64,000 bases of DNA from Diploscapter coronatus. Lineage: Eukaryota; Nematoda; Chromadorea; Rhabditida; Rhabditidae. The stretch is from NCBI GenBank assembly GCA_964036155.1, contig OZ038422.1:39889201-39953200 (forward strand), written 5' to 3'. The position numbers were made by a program, and so were the translations under genes. Positions within the stretch are counted from its first letter, which is position 1. Each line of letters opens with the position of its first letter. The notes beneath the pieces are model-generated. The model did no database searches. It saw nothing but the letters and a program-made list of their open reading frames with translations, and was not told the origin of the DNA. Below, piece by piece: positions 25,382 to 38,284 of this stretch.

Positions 25382-28300
25382 TTTCACGACACAAGCAGAA
25401 TCGGACTAAAATGAATGAATTTTAATAAAAAAAATGGATGAATTTTCCAGAAAAGAATAAATGAAGGAGAGTTATGCAATAAGAAATATTGGAAAGTTCA
25501 ATAACTTTTCAGGCAAAATAATAATGATAAAAAAATGAGTGAACCTTCCAAAAAGCCAAATAAATGAGAGTTATGCAATAGCACTCGTCACATTTGAATG
25601 TCCTTCCATATGAAACTAGGAAAAGTGAAAATTCGGGAGGATATTCTTCCGAAAGCGACATACATCTCCAAGGAGAATGAGCAGAGAAAAACTGCTCAAT
25701 TAGAATATTTTGCAGTGCTAAGTGAGTAAAGTGGAGATATCGCATAAAACTCATTGTAATATTTCAAATTTCAAAGGAGGGAAAGGGAAGTATTTTGAAA
25801 CTCGAAATAAGGACTTGTGTTAAAATCCAAGATTAGTGTGAAGTTTATAGGAGAAATAAAGTTTTTAGTGAAGTTTATCTTTAAATCCTAAAATGAATGA
25901 ATTCAAAGTTCTTCTTAAGAGAAAATTTCAAAATGCCAAAACCACAGTAGAAAAGTGAAATGAAAAGTATGGTGAAAGCAGTTTTGCGTGAGTGTGGAGA
26001 GACGAAAGGAGTGGGGAGAGTAGTTGCCTGAGGCTCGAAGTAGCAAATAAGGGAAGGCGAGGGGCGGGGCCAAACCAAACCAAAAAAAGAGAGGAGAAAG
26101 TGGAGGAGAGAAGCGAGAGGCGGAGTCGAAAAACTAATAGAAATGCTCTGCTCTAAAGTGCTGGCCTGGATGCTCTGACCGCCGGACGGACAGGTGGGGA
26201 AATGGAGAAAGTAAGCTGCAGGAGGAAGAATGACACTGTACATATACGGGAAGGAGGAGGATGCATGAGATGAGAGGTCACATTCATTGAGAATATCAGA
26301 GGGAAAAGAAATGGATGTGGTAATAAAAACATAAAAATAGACGCGCAATTTCAGAGTCATTAGGACAAATATTCGGATTTTGATGATCAGAAGGTCAATG
26401 AGACGAGGAAATAATTTGGATTTTGAACAATTTTTAATAAAAGTACACTTTAAGAGTTTCTCATTTCCAATCGAGATTTAAACTGATAATAAAATTTCTG
26501 GGATAAAAAATGAAATCAAAATTGGTTCTTCAAATTTTATGATCCAAACCAGGAGAAATTCTTAGAAAAGTATAAACATTGAAAGTATATCAATTTTCTT
26601 GTCAATTATAGGGCCATCTGCATCTAAATCAAGTGCAGAATATGACGGAATTAGGTCAGTGGATTAGGCAGATTTTTGCAACAACAAGTCATCATGTCCT
26701 ACTCAAATCTGCCATTTGTCAACGCAATCTGTGCAGTTTTGCAGCGAAAATGGAAATTCGGAGAAAACTGCAGCAGCCGGCCTTAGGGCCCTACTTGAGA
26801 TTTGAAATTAGACAAGCCAAAAGGGGAAGACTAGCATTTACTCATTTCGTGCCCTGTGTGCCTGACTCTTCCTTAGTCCCCATTTCACAAGCCCTGATTC
26901 AACCACTTTTTGAGTCCTAAAATGGAAAGCGAGGAAAATGCACAGCCTGAAGACAGAAGAAAGGCAGATGGCTAAGAAAATGTGAAGCTCCTATGCACCA
27001 ATCACTTTCATCCTTGTTCTTTTAGAAAATCTTTGAAAAACTGGAAATTGCGAAAAAGGTCAGGTTTTTCATCGAATCCAACATTTCTTTTTCTGAAAAG
27101 AGCGACTTTTTCAGCAAAAAAAGCCAGAAAATACTGCTCAAAAGAAATTCGACAGATAAATGGAAGTGTTCTAAGCCTACAAATGAATTCTCCGAAATAA
27201 GAGGCTTAAATTTATCGCTTTCAATTAGTTTTAGATGAAAATATCCCTTATTTTGGCTTAAGTTATCAGTCCTCAAGCATTCAAGCAGCATTATTCTGTA
27301 GTCCCTCCCCTCCCTCTAACTCTATTCTCTTGCCTTCCCCCTCTCTTCTTCCTAACGGCAAACTTTTGGGCGGATAGCCAATAGACAAGTGCTGCTGCTC
27401 TCAAAGTTTTCCAGCCAATAGCAGAAGAGGAGAAGCTTGAAAAAACCAAGAAGTTAGGGGAAAGAGAAAGAGGCACTGAAATTCAGAGCGAAGAAAAGTG
27501 CAAACTCTAGAATACTTGGCAAAATACGGTAACTTTCACAACGTTTTTAGAGTAATTATCTAAAAAAAAAACCCCCCCTAAACTCGTTGTAAATGCATTT
27601 TCAAGAAAATAGCACAAGAAAGATGAATAAAGAGGTTGAATTTTTGGAATGGATCTAAAGTTCAAGTTCATTCGACTTCAAATTCAAATTTCAAGACTTT
27701 GTGTGTGATATCTACTTTCCTTCCTTCATTCTCCCCTACTAAATTCGCCTGCAAAACAGAAACTTAATACCAGCCTCCTGGCTCTGGCAATTTCAATCTA
27801 TCGGGGCCTTGGTCCTTGCCTCTTCTCACTCCTTCTTCCTTACCAAGTGCCTTCTGACAACAGGGCTGCCTTCAAAAGACTTGACGAGCTATTTCATTTC
27901 GACTTTCTTCAAATTTCCACTTAAGGGGCTAACATGGGAAAAGCTTACGCGGGAAAAGGGCCCAATAAATTGCAAAATACCGCGAGAAAGTCTCAAGAAA
28001 AGAAAGATGTCAACTCGAAATGCAGCGAGTTACCGTAGTCGGCTGAATTCGCGAATTTGAAGTGTCTATAGTGGGGATTGACGAGATTCTGCGTGATTGT
28101 CAAGCCAATTTGAGTGAAATGTCTTCCCTTTCCTCATCCCATTTGCCCATTCTACCAATTTGCAGTTGTTTTTTCCAATGGGCTTCGAATTGTAACAGCT
28201 TTTTCCACTTCCCTTCGCTTTCTTTCAGTCATCAAAGACAAGCGTCTTGATGGATGTGCTTCTATCAAAAATGTTGGAGACTTACCCAAAGAAAAACAGA

Positions 28301-31300
28301 ATTATCCCAGACGGTTTTCTTTGCCTATATCTTTCATTATTGGAGAGAGCATGAGAAAATTTTGTGCAGCAACCAAATGTTTCTAGAGCCTAAGAAATCC
28401 TGAAAAAAGTCGAATACCAAATTCACGCCCTTTGTCTAATTTTTTCCTTTTCCCAACTAGATTTTCTATTTAGCCGAAAAAAACTCCTGTGAATTAAATA
28501 CGGTAGCCAAAGCAATAAAATGAATAGTTAGTTTGATGGTTGTGAAGCTCTTTAGAAGATACAAAATAAAGGAATAAAACTGCAAAATGCAGGAATGAAA
28601 TTTGGAGGAAAACAATTTTCGGGAGCAAAAACAAAGTAGTCGAAGAAATGACGAGCAAATAAGCCAGAAGGGGATATCTCATTTTCTCCAAGTAAACGTA
28701 ATCTTTACTTTTATGAGTTGGCAAATTCGAAAATCTTCATTCTTTCTCATTCGCAAACTCATTACATCAGCCAACATAACTAAGCCATTTCAGTTGGAAC
28801 CTTGAGTTTGGAGCTGAACGCAAATAGAATATTCTTCTCGGGAACAAGCCAGGATTTACATTTTCAAATTTCAAAAGGCAAAGACAAAGTCTTGCCCACC
28901 CTCTACTTTGACTGATGGCATTAAAATCGTGAGCAAAATGGAATGGCCGAGTAAATGAGAAAATGAACAAAGTGAGCTGCAGCATAATCAAGAACTGAAT
29001 CCACATTCAATCTGGAATGGAAATGCCTTGCCAAAGCGCTCCCGCCTCACTTTCAATCTCGTCTAACTTAACTTGCCCCCTGCTTTGTGCATCAATTCAC
29101 CCCGCTTTTTCCCATTAGTCATTTCATTAACCAAGAAGACAAATTAGAAGAGCACAAAGTGAAGAAGCTGAAGCTGAAACAGACTTTCTGAATTCCTTAT
29201 ACTTAGATAGAAGTAATTAACCGAAACTTGCAGTTTTCAAATGAATCTGAAAATCGAAACTCAGTCTCAAAACTGATTGCTATCTCCATTATCAATCCCC
29301 ACTTTATCCACTCCACTCAAAATAATAGCTAATTTCCCAAATCCTCCTCTCACCGCATAATTTTCACATTAATAATCCCGTTCAAAGTGCTACGAGAAAA
29401 ATGGATATCCATCTTCCAAGAATGAAACGAGAAAACTAAAATATTTCCTGTGAATTTTTGCAAATTGCAAGATTCTGGTTGAATTCGAGTTACCGTATTC
29501 CCCATTAGAAAAAGTCACCATTATTTCTTTGCCGAAAAAGTAATCAGAATGAAAGATGTTTTTCGTACCAAGAAAATAAGCCGCTTACAGCTTTTACCTG
29601 AATAAAGGCATTGTATCCATGGCTTGATTAGACTCATTTAGGCCTTTACCGGGATTTTGAGAGAGGGCTGTAAAGAGTGCTGCACCTGTGCAGTGGCTTA
29701 TCCGAAAGCAAGTATCTGTCATTAGGTTCATTCGAGTCCTTCCTATCTTTGACCCAATCTCTCTAATTAGAAACTCAGAAAGGGAAAGATGGTATCGAAA
29801 ATAGTCATTTTAGGATTGTTTGTAAAATTCATTCTCATTTTTAATGATCGTCAACTTTTATAAAAATCACTAGAAAAAAGTGGATGAATTTTATAAGATC
29901 TTGAGGGTAACTCGTACAAAAAACCCTATTTTTGCTCCGGCTTAAAAGGTTAGAATTTTCCTTTTTGAAGATGATAGAAGAAATCATGAAAACTATGGAA
30001 TTAAAGAATGGAAATAAGAGTGCGCACTCATGTTCTATACAGCAGTTGTCAGAATTGTCGAAATGTCCTTCCTTCCCCTTTCCTCGCTCATAGTCAATAT
30101 CATATGCCCGCTACGGTGTCCATTCCGAACATCACGCAAAGCCGTCATCTTCCCCTTTCTCCTCTTTCTTTGCCAACATGTTATTATTATTATTCTGCAC
30201 TGAACAATTAGAAATCGCATCCCTATGTCAGTTTGTTTGAAAGAAAATTTCAAAGAAGGGGTATGATAGTTGACTGGAAAAGGAATATTGGAAAAGTTAT
30301 GTAGTTCGAAAATCTCAGAGATGGAATTTTGGAAAATCTACAAGATTCTCAAACCTTTTTTTTTCCAAAAATAGCCTTTCTTTCTTCCACTGTTTAATAT
30401 TCTCTCACAAGTTTTGAACTCTGTGAACTTTCTAAAATAATATAAAGAAGGCTGCTTGATGAATATGAATTATATAGGGCTACTTCGAAATTAGCCCTGA
30501 ATAAGTTGGAGATATTTTAGATGCAAAAATGGAGATAGACACTCTTCTTTGTGACTGGCAACTCTACGCCATTTTAATGTTGTTCTTTGCGAATAAAGAA
30601 GCGAATGAAGATGGGGACTTTAAATTGGCTTTTGTCTCTCCCAAATGCAGTTTTAGCAGCCAGTCTGTCAGTCCTACTCTATCCAACTGTCCTTTTGCCT
30701 TTCTGTGTCTCAATATCCACGTTCCCCTCTCATTCCTCACTCGATTCACATTTGCATGGAGAAAAATGCGCATATAAAAGGTGAGGAGAAAACACTAGGA
30801 GAAGAAGAAGTGAATTTGGAATTGACAATTGACAAATGAGTAATTCGAACTGGGAAATGGGGAGTTCAATTATTGACAGAACTTTAAGAAATATAGCAAA
30901 TTCTCTAGAAGTTGATGTCGTTGAGAATAAAATTTATTTTAAGGATGCGGGGAAAAATGCGCAAAAGCTTTTGAATTTGACGCATTTCTAAAGAAAAATA
31001 TGCCCAAGATTAGATGGATTTCCAAATTTTTGAAAATAGAAACACGACATGCAGAAATTCAAAAGGAATGGACAGTTAAAGTAGTGGGGTTTGGTGTATA
31101 GTGAAATGATGAAATGTGACTCCTCTTCCCCTTATTTTAGTGATCAAATTCTCGGCCAACCGTAATGAGCCTCATTTTGCCTGTCCCTGTGCAGCCTCAT
31201 GCCCATTGGGTTTGTAGTCCATCTCGTCCCTGTCTGGTCATTCTTCTCTCTTCTTCTGCCATTTTTCAGCCAACTTCTGCTAATTATAGCTGTCGTTGTT

Positions 31301-32034
31301 CGATTCTGAAATTGCAACTAAATCAGTTCCAACTAAAATGCTCGCAACTGTACTCTGTCCCTAAACGTCAGAAAAACCTTTTCCCTCTCCAATTTTTATA
31401 CTATTTTCTATTCTTTGCTACAAATAGTATGAAGAAACGAGAAAATATCTTGCTCCTTTACTGCAGACAACTAATGTGCATAAAACAAAAATGTGATGGT
31501 GAAGCACTACCAAGACATGCATGATTCGGCAAAAGCAAAACTCGAAAAAAAAACATCAATAATTTAAATATTTAATCAAAAATAATCAAGTGACCAATAA
31601 ATTTCTCGAAAACCCGCATAGGAGTGCAACTTCCATTTTAGAAATAATGAAATGTCGAATAAAACACGAGTGGGGAAAGTGGATGAGGAAAAAATGAATT
31701 TTGGGAAAAATCCAAGTTCTGTCTCGTCACTGATAAAAATGAATGTTTTGAGATATCTTCATATTCTTAGATCTTCAGAAAGGGACCTGACCGCGAGGAT
31801 TACTCGGTTTCTGTACCCAACCTCCTCCTCTGCCTTTGCGTCTCTGCTGTGGCGGACCTCCTGTAATCAGGTTTACGACTTTTATTTTTCTTCATTTTTG
31901 GATTTTGAATCTAATTAAAATCCTTATTTTTGCATTTTTATTGAAGTTCGAAGTTATTCAAGAGTAAGATACAAAGATGAGACAATTCCTGAAACCTGTT
32001 TTCTGGCTATCAATTTGTTTGACGATTTGAAAAA
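25382..32034. other. 6.6 kb gene-free region upstream of ztf-11
   Basis: I see no family-recognisable exon on either strand. Open frames are short and biased to low complexity. Most likely it is cis-regulatory DNA of the zinc-finger factor, possibly with untranslated first exons. An acceptor (TTTTAG) lies just before the ztf-11 start. Confidence 0.5.
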
Positions 32035-33641
32035 TTAGTTGCATCGTTGCATGCGAATTCGTATAGGATTTGTTGGGGGAAAAGATTCCCTCCCTTTACT
32101 TTTCGTATGCAACGTTGTGTAACTGGTGCAACTATTTTTCCAGGTTGCCATTTGTTTCAAAATCTTATTTGCAATTTTCTGAATTGTCGCACCTCCATGA
32201 TGCCCTCCCATGTGGGCCGTGTTGTAGAACATCGAGCCGCTCAGGCCGTGCATCATCGGCAGATCCATCTGCTCATTTCGGACCACGTTCTGTAAATTCT
32301 TCATTTTTTGAAAGAAAGTCATATTTCTGACTAGACTAGAAAAACCAGAATAACAGCAAGTGTTTGTTATTGATTTTGACTTGAAAATAGAAAAAAAAAG
32401 ATTCTAACCTCCAAATTTTTCTTCGCCGAAAGAATCATGGTCTCCATCTCACGCTCCTTTCTACGACAGTCTTTGAATTCGGTGTCGTGTCTGCAAAATG
32501 TGATTTCATTTTCATTCAATTTTTATTGAAATTTATGAAGTGTGAAAGTGAAGATTTTTTTAAATCGATATTTTGTACACTCACTCATCGGCTACGTTAT
32601 TGAAACGTTTCGCAGTGTTGTTCGCATTCTGCAGCCATTCGTCCACCGTCTTCGCTATGCTATTGATTTCCTCGCTGCGAACGTCGCGTGAGGCAAAGTC
32701 GTAGATCTGGAGAATTTTGCCTTGGTTTTAAACAACTTTAAGCACTTTTCTAATATCCATGATGAATGCATTCCATCCAAACATTATCTCCTCATTTTCC
32801 CCAATTTGAAAGAAAGTACTCAAAAGCTTGAATTTCAAAATAGAAAAATCTTACTTCGACCAAATTGCGCATGGAGTCCATTTTGCCGCTGATGAATCCC
32901 TTGTAGATGTTCTCAATGATGAGATCCTCAACCTGCCTGACCGTCGACAATCGGAGTTTGGGCATCAACTGGTCGTACTTCAACCAGCGTTCCTTTGAAG
33001 CATAGGAAATCAGCGACAGGGCGCGCAGCTTGTTCAGAGCCGATTCGTCGAGGGGCACCTGAATATTTTATTCTTCAAACTCTCGAGAATTATTTGTTGG
33101 TTGTTTTTTTTAAATAAAATTTCAAACCTCCTTAGAATCATCCTCCATAGTCCCGTAAGCGAACAGAAGCAGCGTCTTGTAGACCAGAGGGTTCGTGTTC
33201 TGGAGCTGTTGAATCTGCAACAGAGCAATCACGAAAATTGCAACTTCGAACTTATTTTTGAGTCTGGGAACGATTTGTAAGAAAATTCAAGAGGGTATCC
33301 CGCTTTTTTTTTTTGCAGATCGCCCTAGAAAAACTCAGCAAATATCAAACCGCGGTTAGCCGCATACAACGAGAATGTATCTTATATGAAAGGAGAAAAA
33401 GAGCGTGTCTTCTTTCCATCTCGCGATAAGACATGCCGTTTCATTTCGTGCGACTAACCGCGGTTCGAAATTTTCCAAGTCAGCCTAAAATCATTTTCCT
33501 TTGAGGACAGACCTGAGGGACTTGAAGAAGGGGCGCAAAGTTGATGACTTGCGGATGGGCGATGGCCTTTTCGACTGCAGTCACTGGGGAAGTCTGCGCT
33601 TCTTTCAGAAATTCATCAACAGGCATCAAATTTGCCTGCAT
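32035..33641 (-). CDS. csn-7: COP9 signalosome subunit 7
   Basis: The start at 33641 gives MQANLMPVDEFLKEAQ. The PCI domain has LVYKTLLLFAYGTMEDDSKE, then LNKLRALSLISYASKERWLK, then VRQVEDLIIENIYKGFISGK. These follow human CSN7 closely (LLNLFAYGTY, LTIVSLAS, LEDLIIEAVY). The signalosome removes NEDD8 from cullins. The C-terminal helix exon (EFKDCRRKEREMETMI) matches the CSN7 tail. The last exon adds a His/Gly/Met-rich stretch and runs to a stop at 32035, longer than usual, so a further intron or an earlier end is possible. Upstream, an acceptor at 33652-33653 sits 11 bases before the start. The gene follows SDHAF4 by 164 bp, as in an operon. One intron carries a palindromic repeat. Confidence 0.88.
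33341..33472. repeat. Inverted-repeat element in csn-7 intron
   Basis: AAATATCAAACCGCGGTTAG is mirrored at the other end by CTAACCGCGGTTCGAAATTT. About 85 bp of partly self-complementary sequence lies between. It looks like a small MITE, but the target duplication is not clear. Confidence 0.55.
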
Positions 33642-33651
33642 TATGCTAATT

Positions 33652-33653
33652 CT
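33652..33653 (-). promoter_or_regulatory. Likely trans-splice acceptor of csn-7
   Basis: On the minus strand GTTTCAG ends here, ten bases before the ATG. No donor or upstream exon is needed, since SDHAF4 ends only ~150 bp away. This fits spliced-leader addition to a downstream operon cistron. Confidence 0.6.
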
Positions 33654-33805
33654 GAAACGTTTCAAAGGTTAGCATAAAATCAAAAATTCCAAAGTTAGAA
33701 GATATTCAATTGGCTTAAAAACCAATATGATCTGATAAAAAAGCATAAAAATAAAAATTATAAATATTTATTTCGAATTCGAAAATTTTTCCTGCTCTAG
33801 GATTT

Positions 33806-34249
33806 CTAGAAGTCAGTAACCCGTCCTTTCCTCTCCCAATCGCCATAGCGAGTCGGCTCCACTCCTGCAGGGCCGCCAACTTCCCCAGTTTTCGGATTCA
33901 CGCCTCCGGGATGTCGAGGCAGATGCGGGTCCGAGTAGGGCTTGTCCTGGAAATGCAAAAATTCTTTGTTAACTCTTGTTTCCTGGAGGAATCACAATAC
34001 CTTCGTCTTTTTTGAAGAAATGTTTCGGAAGAAAAAGAAAAGCAATTGAGCGCTTCAAGAAGCAGTTGTTCTTTTCTTCAAGTTTTATAAATAATTTCAA
34101 CCCACCTCCTTTTCATCCAATTTTCCAGTCGGCGTCTTTTTCTTGACGATTTCTTCTTTGGACGGGAAGGCATTTTTGGGCGATTCATTGCAGAAACATC
34201 GAACCAACAGTCGCTGACCGACTCTTTGAGCGATTGAAAGTCGCAGCAT
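33806..34249 (-). CDS. sdhaf-4: Succinate dehydrogenase assembly factor 4
   Basis: This small two-exon gene starts at 34249. The N-terminus [19 protein letters not shown] is Arg-rich like a mitochondrial import signal. The C-terminus carries the family hallmark: [19 protein letters not shown], then [19 protein letters not shown] and TAG. SDHAF4 (DUF1674) binds flavinylated SDHA in the matrix, protects it from oxidation and helps assembly of complex II. Length is about 100 residues, normal for the family. It sits 147 bp after PSMG4 and 164 bp before csn-7 on the same strand, so all three probably share one pre-mRNA. Confidence 0.95.
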
Positions 34250-34252
34250 TTT

Positions 34253-34254
34253 CT
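34253..34254 (-). promoter_or_regulatory. Likely trans-splice acceptor of sdhaf-4
   Basis: TTTTCAG on the minus strand ends three bases before the ATG at 34249. Confidence 0.6.
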
Positions 34255-34396
34255 GAAAACCAAGATTTTCGAGGAAAGTTTGAAAATTCTCGCAGATAAT
34301 TTCTTGGTTAATCAACCAAGTTCTTGAAATTAACAAAAAATTTTGAAGGAAATAATTTATCGACCCGTTTAATTAATGTTGATGATAACCTTGAGA

Positions 34397-34998
34397 TCAA
34401 TCAGAAGAAGGCGGGGTTTTGAGGAATTTGCTGAGTTGCGGCAGAAGGACTCCATACAGCTCGTTCCAATACTCCGCATCCTCCTCCTGCAAGTCGGTCG
34501 AGAAGAACACCTACAAAAAAAATTATGAGAAATTGATAGATGGTGCCTTTCATTTTTCTTCGAAAAATCATACATTCAGATTTGCAAGAAAGCAACTGCA
34601 GTTGTAAATTTCAGGGAAAGTTGTAAGTCTGCATACGTTTTCAAAGCCGCTTCAAGACATAATCTCTTAATTTCTACCTGCTGAATGCCCAAATTCTTGG
34701 TGAGTCTGAGGGTGAGCGATTTGACGAATTCGCGCTGGCCGCCGGGACCCTCAACGAGCATCGTGAAGAGCGGAAAGGCGGCCAGACCGAGGCTTTGGAT
34801 CGACCTGAAAATATTGACAAGTTAGTTTGAAAGTTTTCTAAAATTTCGATTTTTTTGGAAAAGATAGTGATTTTTCAAGAATTTGAAAGTCCACCTTTCT
34901 CCGATCCAAATCCAGGCAGAATCTGCTAGCGAATAAACGTATCCCTGCAGGTGCTTTTCTTTGAAATCCACAGCGAAACTGTGAAATGTCGTATTCAT
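34397..34998 (-). CDS. Proteasome assembly chaperone 4 (PSMG4-like)
   Basis: Three exons start at 34998. FHSFAVDF opens the protein, then SLADSAWIWIGE, matching the family's DSLFLWVG core. LGLAAFPLFTML and FVKSLTLRLTKNLGIQQVFF come next, and the chain ends at TGA 34397-34399. Length is about 125 residues, normal for PSMG4. With PSMG3 it helps build the proteasome alpha ring in the cytosol. Resemblance to human PSMG4 is moderate but collinear throughout. It is the first of three closely packed minus-strand genes, and an acceptor at 35008-35009 precedes its start. Confidence 0.8.
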
Positions 34999-35594
34999 TT
35001 TTCGAAGCTGAAAATCTGAATAAATTGGCAAAATTCAGAAAGAAACGACTAAGATATGATAAAGTCTCTAAACTTCGATAAAAATCAATAATTGAACAAG
35101 TTGACAGCAATTTTTATCACTAAAACTCTTACTCTTTATCCCTCAGAACTAGATGGTCTTTTTAGAAAATTACGATATTTCTCGATAATAAAGAAGTCAG
35201 ATAACCCCGAGAGAAATTTAGAAGAATGAACGAAATCAAAGAAAGAAACGACAACTTCAAGAAAAAATCTGCTACTATGAATGAAAAGCTGAATCGTACT
35301 TTCAACAAACGAAAAGATGAATTAATCAAAATTAGAATAAAACTTCGATAGATAACTAAAATTTGCTCTAGAAAACTACGAAGAAAGGAGAGGGGCAGGA
35401 AACTTACCGAAGAAAAATGGAAGGATGGGACTGGACAAGAAAAATGGAGAAGAAAAGTGGTGGGCAGACAGAATTTGAGCAGATGATTTTAATGCGCATC
35501 GCAATAAAAATTGATAATTATTAGAAAATCGTTAAAATCGTCTCGTCTTGGCCCTTGTTCTGCCTTGCCGCGTCCTTTCCACTCCACTCCAACT
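34999..35594. other. Spacer between CYC1 and PSMG4
   Basis: No gene is seen. It contains the acceptor at 35008-35009 (TTTTCAG on the minus strand), nine bases before the PSMG4 start. At ~600 bp the spacing is larger than the 150-bp gaps downstream. Confidence 0.5.
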
Positions 35595-37716
35595 TTAGTG
35601 CGAAGGTCCATTTCCAGTTCCACTCGGCGGCTCTCGACCCTTCACCTGAAATGAACAAAATTTCAAAAATGAACGGGAATCCCCCAAGTTCAGCTTTAGC
35701 TTCACTTTACTAAATGAAAATTTGAAGTTTTTCTCTTCGATTTCACCGAGTTGAGCATTTAAAATTATAAAGGTTAATGTTTTGATTTTTTGGAAGCTGA
35801 TGTGAATTAAGAGCATATTTCGCAAGACAATTTGACTAACCGTTTTCCATGCGAATTTCTGTGATTTGATAATGCTCCACGTGTAGCGCTTGCTGTAGAC
35901 AGCGATCAAAACCACTACTGGGAAAATGGCCAAAATCTGAAAATTTATCAAATTATTCCTTTCAATTAAAAAGAATTTTATGAATCCTCTTTACATCTTT
36001 CCTAGTCACTATGCAAAAAAACGTGTTTTTGAAATTCAATTTCTAGATTATTCGGCTTACTGCAATTTTCATTGTTTTCTGGAAAATAACGGAAAAATGA
36101 GAAAAGGGTGGGGAACTACAAGTGGCCAGAATATTCCTCATAAAAATTGATGAAAAAAACTCGCCTTGAGAGCCCATTTCTTCCTGGTGTCGTGGAAGGG
36201 CTCAGCGCACCAGCGCATGAACGTGGCGACGTCCTTTGCCTGCTGGCTCTGAGTGGCTGACGTGCCGTCCTTGTACTCGATACCCTCGTCGAACAGCTGC
36301 TGCGGCATCGAAATCACTCCGCCCGCGAAGTACGGATTGTACGCTTTGCCTTCGTCGATCTGCAAAATACATTGTTTTAGTTTTGATACAAAAATAAATA
36401 CATCTAGTTCATTGTTCAAACTTTCTAAATTCTTCTATCCAATCTTCCTCAATTCCTTTATTTCCATAACAGCTCAGAAAGGTAAAGAATTATCTATATT
36501 TTGAAATGTAGGGGGAATGCTTTTAAATTCTTGGCTTTGTTTACTTTCTAAAAAAATCCGAGAAGAAATGAAAATACCTTGATACCAGCAGGCGGCTCGA
36601 AATAGCTGGTGAGCAGTGCGAAGATGTAGTCATCGCCGCCGTGCCGAGCCAGGGACATCAGCGACAAGTCGGGCGGGGCAGCGCCGTTGTTTGCCGCTGC
36701 GGCTGCCTTCTTGTTCGGGTACGGATCTGCAAAAATTCAATTTTTTAAAGCAATTCACAACTTGGAAAGTTGAATTTTTTCCTATTTACCATTTATTATT
36801 CCGTTTCAAAAGCCATCATTTTTAAAAAGAATCCTATATAAAATTTGCTATTTTCACTTTATACAATCTATTTTCTTAGGAGTAAATTTTATCGTTTTAA
36901 TAAAACCGACTTGGAAGTTTATCCGTAAGAATGCCCGGCCTCTGGATTGGAGCGCCCTTGTCGTCGATGTCGTTGATCAATGCCTCGGCGGCTTCTGCCT
37001 TTGCTTCTTCCTGGAAAAGTCGATTTTTATTTTTTCGGAAATTCGATGGAAACCTCAGTCATGATGGTGTCGACGAAGTGACGATAGTGGATGAATTTCA
37101 TCGAGTGGCACGCGGCGCACACCTGCTTGTAGACTTCGTAGCCGCGACGGACGCTGAAGATAAACTTGAAAATTGAAATTTTTAGCTTTTCTTGAAAATT
37201 CATCAATCATTATGCTTCAGTAAGAATAAAAACGAAAATTTATGGTTTTATAGAAACCCTAGACTTTTATATCCATTCCAAATTTCTGCACAATCATCGA
37301 GTGCTTTGTGCAGCAAGTGAGTGTTCAATAAAGAAAGCAAAGCTTGAATTTGAAGAGAAAAGACTCACGAAGCGATGTCTAGCGACTCGAAGATGCCGTT
37401 GTGGTTCCAGGGCAGATGGTAGGGATGAACCTGGTCGGCACTGGCGTGCACCGAATTCTCCAGTGCATAGACGAGTGCGCCCGCACTCCCAGCGGCTATC
37501 GCTCCTCCGACCCAAGCAGCAGCTCGCTGAAAGATAATTCTCATTTTATAGGAATTTTTAACTCCGATTTGAACTTCATCTTCGGCGTGAAATTGAAGTC
37601 GAGTTCATTTTTATGTGGAGTTGAAAGGAAAGTATTAGCGATTTCAATTTCGCTTCTTTTACTTATTTTTTGAAACTTACAGAAACTGGTCTGGCCGCCA
37701 TCGCAGCTCTCTGCAT
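35595..37716 (-). CDS. cyc-1: Cytochrome c1, complex III heme protein
   Basis: The start at 37716 gives [12 protein letters not shown], an Arg/Ala mitochondrial presequence. A hydrophobic bipartite segment follows ([20 protein letters not shown]). The covalent heme motif is VCAACH in [19 protein letters not shown]. Then come [31 protein letters not shown], and [20 protein letters not shown]. The axial-ligand region is [14 protein letters not shown]. The single C-terminal membrane helix is [20 protein letters not shown] with the anchor [13 protein letters not shown], and the stop is at 35595-35597. It passes electrons from the Rieske protein to cytochrome c in the inner mitochondrial membrane. 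All key residues are present. It lies in the minus-strand housekeeping run. Confidence 0.97.
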
Positions 37717-38284
37717 CGTTCTTCTAGCCGCGAGTCTACCTGAAGTTATTTTCGTTGTTTTTCAGAAATTCTATTTTATGAATGACAAAAATCGCGATAA
37801 ATTAAAACCGAAAAATGATAAGATATCGTGATACCGAAAATACGGCAACCAATGAATAAAAATGGTCAGAAATTTGAAGAGCACTTTCAGGAGTTTATTA
37901 TTTCAGAATTTCGTAAAAGGATAAAATAATTGAGAATGAAAAGCAATGTTTCAAGCACCGCTGATGGAGTTGAACGCAACGCGCTTAGCGCAAGCAACGC
38001 TACATTCGCGCGTTTTAACGTCCTGCCCACTAGAAATGTTTAGAGTTCTTATCAAATGCAAAGGCTTTACCCATTTTTCGCAAATTCAAATTCATTAACT
38101 ACATTCTAACCCATCTTAAAAATAGTATTTTGGAAAATACACCAGTTTTCCCACAGAAAAATCTAATACCCTTTTGTTTATTTTTAGAATTCGTATATTT
38201 TCCGAATCCCTGAAATGCCCTAAAACTTATCACATGATCAATTTACCTGTCTTGATATTTCAACCTGCCTCTAAACTCATTAAT
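37717..38284. other. Spacer upstream of cyc-1
   Basis: No gene is seen. The reverse strand has an acceptor (ACTTCAG) about 25 bases upstream of the cyc-1 start. Confidence 0.5.

Noticed and set aside
25881..26360. 159-codon minus-strand ORF
   Set aside because: Long because the opposite strand is purine-rich; the predicted protein is Ser/Phe/Pro low complexity.
31165..31524. 119-codon plus-strand ORF
   Set aside because: Cys/Ser-rich without a recognisable pattern or matching splice partner.
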